Source: Roridomyces roridus (taxonomy: Eukaryota; Basidiomycota; Agaricomycetes; Agaricales; Mycenaceae). From it: a DNA stretch of 64,000 nucleotides. Made by a program: the position numbers and the translations under genes. The notes beneath the pieces are model-generated. The model saw only the letters and a program-made list of their open reading frames with translations, did not search any database and was not told the origin of the DNA. The stretch lies in assembly GCA_029378245.1 (NCBI GenBank), contig JARKIF010000006.1, positions 1,736,001 through 1,800,000 of the forward strand, read 5' to 3'. This document shows, one piece after another, positions 56,254 to 64,000 of this stretch. Every line of letters begins with the position of its first letter. Position 1 is the stretch's first letter.

Positions 56254-56263
56254 GGTTGCGTGC

Positions 56264-56849
56264 CTGCACCATCGGCCGCTAAAGATGAGATGTTCTTTGT
56301 TTCTAGGAGTCAGATTCGTTTAGCAAGTTTCAGCGCCATTGGAAGATGTAACGTACAACTGTCGAAAGAGCGGCAAGGGTTGCAAGGGAAGGAGCCTTGG
56401 AAAACCTGACTGTGCTGAGAGGAATGTGGGCCCTCTCGATCGAGTTGAATGAGTGGTCAGCGCCGAATCTTATATATCCTTCGGAGTACACGTAGCACAA
56501 ATTGGCTATGCTTTGCTGGCCACGCCACAAGGAATGCCAGCGATAGCTAAACCCAGAAGAGCATTAGACTGTATTAGATTGTCTTCAAATACTTGACCTA
56601 ATCAGAGCAGTTCGTCGTCGATAACAAACCGAATCACGTCTCGGCGGAACTCCTACACGAGGAGAGAGTAGACGATGCGACTTACGTACCTGTCGTTTTG
56701 TTAGTGTTAAGTACCAGTGGCGACAAAGCTCCCCCGGGCCCAGGAACCGTTCATGTAGACGGTGGTACATAGGCGATCTGTCTCGCAATCAGACATCGTA
56801 ATCACGTATCCAAGCATTAGACTTACTCCAGGCAAAATGTCCAATGATA
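56264..56849. other. Unassigned sequence
   Basis: No gene recognised; possible decayed 3' part of the esterase relic that follows on the minus strand. Confidence 0.3.
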
Positions 56850-57514
56850 CCCTCGACACTGAAGCTGAAACCTGTACATACGTATGTTAGATTCCGAGTC
56901 TGAGTCGTCTCCGCACTGCTGCCTCACTCACCTGTGCCTTATAGGCCGGTACCTCCGCAGACAAGGGTCTGCGCCACGAATCACGAGCCCCTTCGAGATT
57001 AGATAGAAACAACTTTCAGGATGCTGATTGAAGAAAGAGGGGCACGAAGTAAACCTGCCGGATATCCACCGTAAGCGAACTCCGCTTGTTAGATCTGCTT
57101 TCTATTGGTGGTAAAAATACCGTTTTGCACAGGATCAAACTGGAACTCGCCGTGTTGTATGGGAATCCGAGGCAGGGGTCTTCGGCGTACAAGGTGAGGA
57201 GTTGAGAACGGAGTTGCGGAGGGACGGCCGTCGAAGTACGGTACCATTGAGCTGCGCACTGGTACTTATTGAAGCCGAAACTACGGCCTTCGTCCATGTT
57301 GTGCCCAGCCCGACCTGGAGGGAGTAATTCGAGTGGCCAGACGTACGGTCACAGACGGTGAAGAAAAACTCACGAGGTACGGAACTCCCACTGGCCCGAC
57401 TTGTACCTTTACACTGATGATGTCCCCGTCAAACACCAAGCCCGTCGTCCCGGCAGCGGAAATTAGCGATGAGAAGGCTGCGCCGACACTTGAGATGGAC
57501 GTTCCTGTGCTCAC
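56850..57514 (-). pseudogene. Probable type-B carboxylesterase relic
   Basis: The minus strand reads TGLVFDGDIISVKVQ, GPVGVPYLV, then in a shifted frame HNMDEGRSFGFNKYQCAAQW and LLTLYAEDPCLGFPYNT. This matches the order of the C-terminal part of fungal type-B carboxylesterases/lipases (IDGxFI..., VPLLVGTNxDEGTLF, LLxLYPDDPxLGSPF). The frame breaks between GVPYLV and MDEG, no intron repairs it, and the N-terminal half with the serine nucleophile is absent. The assignment is from motif order only. Confidence 0.35.
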
Positions 57515-57874
57515 TAAAAGTATTGCGAGTCAGGAACGAACTAAAGGGCATTCCCGGATGTCTGACGAGGGGGCTTCTGAGCCACGAAGGACCTGCGAGG
57601 CCAAAGGAAGTCCTGAAAAGAGTGCGAGTTCGCAAAGAGCTGGCCGCTGGCTCATTTGGAAAGTGAGTGCGGCGACTTGGCGGCGACGTCGAGTCGTCGA
57701 CGTCAAGAGCAGGTCGGGATCGGCTTTTCGGCTCCACGGTTTGTGACATGATCGTGACGCGATCACTACTTACCCGCTCTCTCTCTCCTCCCTCCTCGTC
57801 CAGCGTCCCGTTCGTGGTGCGCCCTTGTGTAATTCGGTCTAAGAGTTCTTACCCATACATCCAGATCGACGGCG

Positions 57875-59491
57875 ATGGCGACGCGCAAGCAAGTCACCTA
57901 CAGCAAACGTCACAGGCCCAAGACGCGATCCACTAACACGGCTTCACCGCCCTCAGTCAACGAGCTTGAAGATCCTGACCAGTATCTTTCTCATTCTGAA
58001 TTGTCTCGTAGACTTCTTAAACGCGCCCGCGACTCATCCAACTCCGATTCTCCCTCGATCTCTAAACGTCTTAAAGTCGCGGCGTCTTCGCAGAGCTCTC
58101 GTCCTGATACCTCACCTTCGCGACGTCCCAAACCAGGCACCTCATCGAGGAATCTGAAAGAAAATGAGTCCTCTCGTGGACCTGCTCGCGACGACCAGTA
58201 CCCCAAATCGTCTGCGTCATCCCACCTCTTACGCCAATCCCCCGCGAAACGTGGTCTGTCCCAGACCAGAGCCCATCCAAATGTCTCGGCTCTTCATGAC
58301 CGCCTACTTCCTTCTGCCGCCGAGCATCCTCCCTTCTCCAGCCAGAATTCACAATCGCCCTCGGATCGCTTCTCTAGCAACTTCCAGACCGCATTCACAA
58401 ATAAAAGGCCCTCCTACGGATCTCAGATTGCCGGGATCCCATTTTCTGTCCTCCCCGGCGACGGACTTGACTTCGACCACCAGTTCTTCGTGGACGCACA
58501 GGGTAGCTCGACGCCCGCTCCACCGAGAAATCGGAAACGCAAACGCGCGGCGCGTGCTGAGCCACTACCCCCTCCCCTCATACCCTCCCTCTCCGTCTCG
58601 CTCTCTCCCATTCCCATAGTCCCGCGCGGCATGAAAGCGCTCTCTACGCGCGAACGTAGTCCCTGGCTGAGCGATAGCATCATCTCGCCCCCGGGATCAG
58701 ACGAGTGGGAGCGCATTCCGGAGGAATTTGGGCTCGATGGCAATTCGGCGTCCAGAAATCCTGACTTCGAGGTGATGATTCAGACGGATGCAGATGATAC
58801 CTCCTCGTTCGGGCCTGGGCTGACACCTGGGCTCCCTTCATTTATGTTTGCTGGTCGTAGTCGCGGGGAGGATGAAGACGAGACGATAACTGAGGACTTG
58901 ATGTCGCGCACGGATGGAGGTACTGGTGGCATCTGCTCCATTATCTCGAAAGATTCGACCGTACCAACTCAAGGCGCGTCTCCCTTTCGTATCATCGGCC
59001 TGCAGTTCTGAACTTGAGTTTTAATAGCGACGACGAAGCGCCTTAGTAGCCGCACGACCTCTCCTTCCAGTTTTGTTCCTGCTCCTTCACCCTCCACAGT
59101 CGCAACGAATAAAAAGCACATACCCATTTCGGCGGCAGATAAACCCACACCCGAACCCGTCATCCCTCTCGCTGCCGACCCCTCCGCTGTCCCTGCTACT
59201 ACTACAGCTCCAACAAGGCTGAAGCTAAAGCCGAAACCGTTGAATGCCAAAGCCAAAGTGATATCGAAGCCGTCCCGTGTCGTCCCTATCGTCCTACTCC
59301 CGAAACTCAAGCGTACCCGCAATCCTCCCCGCCGAGGATCCACACCAGACGAGTTGGACGTCCTCGATCTTACTGCGATTCCCGTTTTGCAGCAGCAGGA
59401 CAAGGGGAAGATGAGTGCGATTACGGAGGAAGAAGAGGGAGATTCAGAGGATGAGTTGTTGTTGAAGCCTGGGTTTAATGTGTGGGAGTGA
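57875..59491 (+). CDS. Ser/Pro-rich nuclear-looking protein, intact copy
   Basis: This gene encodes 520 residues: exon 1 57875-58973, exon 2 59028-59491. The intron 58974-59027 begins with GC instead of GT; the duplicated copy has GT at the same place and identical exon phasing, so splicing here is strongly implied. Without it translation stops after GLQF. The protein is low-complexity Ser/Pro/Arg-rich with basic clusters (RNRKRKRAARAE; KLKRTRNPPRRG) that fit nuclear localisation, and an acidic C-terminal tract (TEEEEGDSEDELLLKPG). The central conserved block is SEIAGIPFSVLPGD-like, then DHQFFVDAQGS. Family unknown; the strong conservation of that block in both copies is the best clue to a function. 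Confidence 0.72.
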
Positions 59492-59843
59492 ATCGCTCGA
59501 GGTGCGTGGGTTTTCGCTCGCGTTTCAAGTGGATGGGCTGACTCGTTTCTCACAGCTGAAATCTGTTATGGTCATCGCATTCGTGTTCGTATCGCATTGC
59601 ATTACATTGAAATAATACTGTAAGTCGTGGACGTCATTCAATTATATAGGATCCCTACGATTAAGTCGGTTTACCATCCCCCCGCTGCGGCACACCACTC
59701 TATTTCACTGGCACGTTCACTGGCCGCCAAATCCACTGATCGCCAAAGCGCTGAACCGTCTCCCGACGGAAACGCGCCTCGATCTTCTTGGCTTTGGATT
59801 CAGCTCTGTTTTTCTCCTGCGGCCAGCGGGACTGAGGGCGCAC
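58105..59843. repeat. Segmental duplication, copy C
   Basis: Partner of 46345-49405. It covers most of the Ser/Pro-rich gene plus the last ~145 bp of the minus-strand repeat-protein gene. Confidence 0.85.
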
Positions 59844-61675
59844 GTTCACCCGCGACTCTGATCTGATGGATGGGGATGATGAGAGCTTGGGTTTGTCTTG
59901 CGGCCAGCGGGACTCGGGGCGGGCACGCGACTCTGATCTGATGGATGGGGATGAGGGCCTGGGTTTGTCTTGCGGCCAACGGGACTGATGGCGCGCGCGC
60001 GCCTCCAAGCTCTTGGAATCGGATTCGGATTGGGACGTTGGTTTGTAGTGGGAGTGACGGCGCACAAGCGCCTCCAAGTTCTCGGATTCGGCGGATTTGG
60101 ACTTGGGTTTGTCCTGCGGCCAGCGAGACTGGGGGCGTACAAGCGCCTCCAAGTTCTCGGATTCGGCAGATTGGGATTGGGATTTAGGTTTGTAGTGGGA
60201 GTGAGAGCTCACAGGCGCCTCCGAGCTCTCGGATTGGGATTCGGGTTGGGCCTTGTGTTTGTCCTGCGGCCAGCGAGACTGAGGGCGTACGGGCGCCTCC
60301 AAGCTCTCGGATTCGGCGGATTGGGAAGTCGGTTTGTAGTGGGAGTGAGGGTCCCCGCGCGCCTCCAAGTTATTGGATTGGGATTCGGGTTGGACCTTGT
60401 GTTTGTCCTGCGGCCAGCGAGACTGAGGGCGTACGCGACCCTCCAAGCTCTCCGATTCGGATTGGGATTTAGGTTTGTAGTGGGAATGAGGGCGCACAGG
60501 CGCCTCAAAGTTCTCCGATTGGGATTCGGATGGGGATGAGAGCTTGGGCTTGTCCTGTGGCCAGCGGGACGGAGGGTGGACACGCGTCTCTGATTTGATG
60601 GATGGGGATGAGGGCCTGGGTTTGTCCTGTGGCCAACGGGACCGAGGGCGTATGCGCCCATCCAAGCTCTCGGATTCGGCGGACTGGGAAGTTGGTTTGT
60701 AGTGGGAGTGACGGCGCACAAGCGCCTCCAAGTTCTCGGATTCGGCGGATTTGGACTTGAGTTTGTCCTGCGGCCAGCGAGACTGGGGGCGTCCGAGCGC
60801 CTCCAGGTTGTCGGATTCGGCAGATTGGGACTTGGGTTTGTAGTGGGGGTGAGGGCGCACATGCGCCTCCAAGTTCTCGGATTGGGAAAGGGATGGTGAT
60901 TTGGCTCTGTCTTGAGGCCAGCGGGACTGAGGGCGCACAGGCGTCTCCAACCTCTTGGGTTCGGATTCGGATAGGGATGGGGCTTTGATTTTGTCCTGCG
61001 GCCAGCGGGACTGAGGGCGGGCTCGAGGGAGGGGAGGGATGTCTGTGTCGTCGTCGGGGTCTTGGGAACCCTCCGACGGGTCGGTGGCACGCGCATCTTT
61101 GGGTTGCTTGGGATGCTAGTCGACAACAGCAATCAGTCTCAGTAAAACACGAGGACAAGGGCAAGACGCACCTTGAAGATGATCCAATCCCCCGGTCGCA
61201 CCTTCAAGGCGACCTCGGACTCGAGTCGAGAGACACGAGACTTGGATGGGCGCGAGTTGGTGTGGAACGATACGTGTCGACTCAGAGCGTCGCGATGACC
61301 GCTGTGCGACTCGGAGGTGTCGGAGCTGCGAGGACTGCCTGAGAAGCTCCACGTGCGCCGCAGGACGCCAGGTTGGTTCTGGCTTTCCTCCATCTCGATG
61401 TAGAGTGTAGGTAAGAGTCGAGGATATGAACCCGGGTGGAAATTGAGACGCACCTCGAAGATATCCCATTCCCCTGGGCGCGCCTTTAAGTCGACGACCT
61501 CCGAATCCAGTGGGGAGCCGCGCGACTTGGATGGGCGCCAATTGGCTTGGAACGATACCCGTCGACTCAAAGTGTCACTCTGTGAGCTCGAGGCGTTGGA
61601 GCTGAGAGGACTGTCGACGTCCGAGTCGCTCGACACGCGGAGGATGCCACTTTGATTGTGGTTTTGGCCATCCAT
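59700..61675 (-). CDS. Repeat protein with SRWPQDK / HYKP units and duplicated first exon
   Basis: This gene encodes 619 residues in three exons: 61675-61454, 61393-61172, 61115-59700 (introns 60 and 56 nt). Exons 1 and 2 are each exactly 222 nt and are homologous: both have a TLSRRVSFQ / ALSRHVSFH block, RPSKSR, and end KARPGEWDIFE / KVRPGDWIIFK at the splice. Exon 3 is a long array with 11 SRWPQ(D/E) and 6 HYKP units separated by Ser/Glu/Lys-rich linkers. No known domain; composition suggests an intrinsically disordered protein. The C-terminus (FRRETVQRFGDQWIWRPVNVP) is non-repetitive and was copied into duplication D. A TATA box lies upstream at 61733. Confidence 0.7.
59840..61030 (-). repeat. 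Coding tandem repeat array
   Basis: Imperfect alternating units in exon 3 of the gene above. At DNA level each unit carries TGCGGCCAGCG-type (plus-strand) blocks. Because the period is a multiple of three and units lack stops, several other frames on both strands are open too; these are shadows. Confidence 0.7.
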
Positions 61676-61732
61676 CGTGGAGATGCGTGTACGAGTCGAG
61701 GATGTGGGCTCTCGCACCAGATGGCCGTTGGT

Positions 61733-61740
61733 CTTTTATA
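61733..61740 (-). promoter_or_regulatory. TATA box of the repeat-protein gene
   Basis: TATAAAAG on the minus strand, 58 bases upstream of ATG 61675. Confidence 0.55.
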
Positions 61741-61912
61741 TTGGAACTATCTGGCCCATTGACATCCCGAAGTGGTAATCACGGGAAAAAGTGAGGGGCT
61801 TGGGCGGGCGGACGTCTATTGTTCGTCCGCCTGTGGCTGTCCGTTCATTATCATTGTGCTAAATTAGGTACCAGCACGTGTGCGCGTCGCGTCACTCGTC
61901 ACTGGAGGATCG

Positions 61913-62635
61913 CTAGGCAAAGAGGAACGAACAACCCATTCCCACGGGCACGACTCCAAGAAGGACAATGTAAACCATGTATCCACCCGCCGAGTTCCAC
62001 TCCAACAATGCCGAGGCGATGAATGGGGTCAAAGCGCGCGTGATGGTCGATATCATCTGTGCCACGGCGTTCGTCGACGAAAGCGCTGCAGGCCGCGGCG
62101 AGCTGTTGACGATGTATGGTTGGGCCACAGCTGTGATAACGCAGAAATTGAATTCATGAATCTCCCTTTGCGTGCACCAACCGCGCCGAGCTCATCATAC
62201 GACATCCTCACGGTGAGATTTGACGCAAGCTGGATGACGACCCGCGTCCACCGCTGGACAAAGAAGCTGAACAGTGGATACGCAGGTTGCAAGTTCCGGG
62301 GAGCGACGAAGACTTGGAAACAAGAATTCATAACGCCCCAGATCCCTTGCGTAACACTAATTTGATACGGCCAGGCCTGAGTCCCAGATCGCCGTTCGGT
62401 ATCTATGCCTGTAGCGTACATGAACAACAGTTTCAGTCAATGCAATGCCGAGGGAATGTCAAGCCTTTTTGAGACCGACGAGGCCGATCAAGAAGAAAAA
62501 GAAAGAAAGCAAGGCGACAGCGGCACACGGAAGCGGGTAGGGATACTTACTCCCAAAAAATCCGAATCTTGCCGAAACTATTGGGCCATTGCTTCGCAGG
62601 CTCAGGGAAAAGGCCGCCGATAATGGGTCTACAGG
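61913..62635 (-). pseudogene. MFS transporter pseudogene (C-terminal half)
   Basis: Minus-strand fragments follow the order of fungal major-facilitator drug-type transporters: RPIIGGLFPEPAKQWPNSFG, then YPYPLPCAAVALLSFFFFLI, then NNSSPSPAALG-like IVNSSPRPAALSSTNAVAQM and GGYMVYIVLLGVVPVGMG to a stop at 61913. The first two are separated by a 4-bp tandem duplication (AGTAAGTA at 62545-62552), which shifts the frame. Further shifts and stops separate the rest, and the N-terminal half is missing. Confidence 0.6.
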
Positions 62636-62640
62636 CGGAG

Positions 62641-63314
62641 TTGAATAACAGGATGTGCGGGTGGCTTACCCGGTAGGGGAACGGTGCTCGCACCACTATG
62701 CATCAGTGTTTTGTCGTGGTGGGGGGCCGTCGGCCGATAGGTCCGAGCATGCAGCTGCTCCGAGCTCAGTTAGTTGTAGCACAAGTCCTTGGCGGAAAAG
62801 CAGAACGCCACAAGCAAAGATTTCTTGAAGATCTCTCTCATGGAGTGGCGTCGGGACTTGCCGTTGACTTGTCGGGACTCGGGCGTCCAGTGTGGGTCAC
62901 AAGTGGTGAGTGAAACGTCGAAACTGGGAGCAGCGGAGCCCAGGATATCTTGCCAACGAGAGAACCGATAAGTAGGCTTGTAGCAGACAGTGGATGCTCC
63001 GGGCAAGTGGCATCGGAAGGACAAACAAGCGGTAACAAGCACAAGCAAACCGTCTCTTGTTTCTGACCACCATCATCTCTCGACTCCGACTGTCGAGGCT
63101 TCCATCTATCCCGGAGATTCTCCATGTGATGTCCCAGACTTCACTCAATGTCCAATTTTGGCTCGGAATACCGGCTCGGAGTATGCATCGCGCTTGCCTT
63201 CTTTGTGAGACTGTGACGGCGGCGTTGTCAATGCCAAAGCACAGAAATCTGGCGGAACGAAGATAAGTACCAGAGTCCCTCTTTTTCATCCTCGTGTCTC
63301 TCTTGCCTTCCGCC
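62641..63314. other. Intergenic, nothing recognised
   Basis: Short frames only; contains the upstream region of the last F-box gene. Confidence 0.4.
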
Positions 63315-64000
63315 ATGCCTCTCCTCCCTCTGCCAGCGCTACCCGCAGAACTCTGGGCCATCATTCACCGTCTGGCTCTTCCGGATATGCGGCCTAGCTA
63401 CGAGGCAGCTCCCGCCGAGGCCCTCTCTGAAGCTGATCTAACGCGATACCTACAGGTGTGTTTCCTTCATTTTACTTAGCTGTCATCATCTCTAACTGAA
63501 TTCGAAGGCTGCACGCGACTTGGTGCAAGTATGCAGGTCGTGGAACGCCTTGGCGCATCATCTCCTGTACGAGAACGTATCGGTAAACGACCGCTTTGCC
63601 TCGCTCGACGCAGCCCTCGATCCCGAGACAGCGCGCCACGTCCGGCGGATTCGGCTTTCCACCAGGAGGCTCGACCACAATGCCGTGATTTTGCGACGAT
63701 GTCGGCAGGCCGTGCTCATCGTGCAACCCGGATTTAAAAACCTTCCCGCCGCCGTGTCGCAGCACTCTCTTATCAATTCGCGGGCTCTGTTTTGGGCTCA
63801 ATCTGCACCGATGCAAGCCGTCCGATCCTTCGAGCTCCTAGAAAGCATGCTTGAAGCGACTCCCAACCTGGTGCATCTTTCACTCTCCACCTCGTGCTCG
63901 TATTTCGAGCCCCGTGAGACGCTCCTCGTTCCTCCCCTCCCCAATTTAACGTCTCTCGTCCTATCACACGTCCGGAGCTTCTACGTATGCCCCTTCTTCG
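63315..64000 (+). CDS. F-box-like protein, paralogue 5 (cut by window end)
   Basis: Exon 1 is 63315-63455, the intron 63456-63507 (52 nt), and exon 2 runs from 63508 off the window with an open frame. LPAELWAIIHRLALPDM, then EADLTRYLQ, then DLVQVCRSWNALAHHLLYENVSV is the same split F-box-like motif as at 10251, 12530 and 14829, with the intron at the same codon. RRIRLSTRRLDHNAVIL matches the leucine-rich start of paralogues 2 and 3. It shows the family is also present 47 kb from the tandem array. The C-terminus lies outside the window. Confidence 0.82.

Noticed and set aside
59970..60539. 189-codon forward ORF in the repeat array
   Set aside because: A by-product of a stop-free, period-3 repeat coded on the other strand.
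1..64000. CRISPR arrays, operons, prokaryotic signals
   Set aside because: None seen; intron structure and gene families are basidiomycete.

Overview
The window comes from a filamentous basidiomycete, most likely an agaricomycete mushroom. Genes carry many short GT-AG introns of about 41-61 nt. The families present include F-box paralogues, a DUF6535-type membrane protein, a fungal forkhead factor, an aldo/keto reductase, a short-chain dehydrogenase and a small cysteine-rich secreted protein. The transposon load is typical of that group. There is no prokaryotic organisation, CRISPR array or operon. All gene models are read from splice signals and reading-frame continuity by eye.

Left part (0-24.6 kb): a short-chain dehydrogenase, a small secreted protein, a seven-exon aldo/keto reductase on the minus strand and an orphan acidic protein. 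Next come decayed repeats and probable F-box relics (6.8-9.9 kb). They are followed by three tandem F-box genes with one shared intron position, an intron-containing tRNA-Gly(GCC) between the first two, and a fourth, different F-box gene. A forkhead gene and a DUF6535-type membrane protein gene close this part.

Middle (24.7-45.6 kb): mobile DNA. The main object is a ~12.3 kb element (about 24681-36982) bounded by inverted CCTTGGTGGACAAAA ends, with a CAAGATCTTG-type palindrome repeated just inside both ends. It carries a 13-exon gene with an N-terminal Cys/His motif and a HECT-like C-terminus, a seven-exon 578-residue gene of unknown function, a third possibly broken gene, a fragment of an unrelated mariner/IS630-type transposase, and an intact four-exon DDE integrase-core gene on the opposite strand. 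Next are a small single-span membrane protein gene and a Ty3/Gypsy retrotransposon on the minus strand (gag, protease, RT/RNase H, integrase). Its right LTR region carries a TATA box; no left LTR is visible.

Right part (46-64 kb): two segmental duplications are joined head to tail. A 5'-truncated copy of an unknown Ser/Pro-rich gene (intact copy at 57.9-59.5 kb) runs to about 49405. There it fuses to a 5'-truncated copy of the forkhead + DUF6535 block (original at 19.35-24.66 kb). The Ser/Pro-rich copy is split by a DNA transposon that itself holds a palindromic MITE; the intact copy serves as the empty site. Two more MITEs follow (TA-flanked at 54.86-55.41 kb; 10-bp duplication at 55.76-56.25 kb). 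The rest is a probable carboxylesterase relic, the intact Ser/Pro-rich gene, a repeat protein with a duplicated first exon, an MFS-transporter pseudogene, and a fifth F-box gene cut by the window end.
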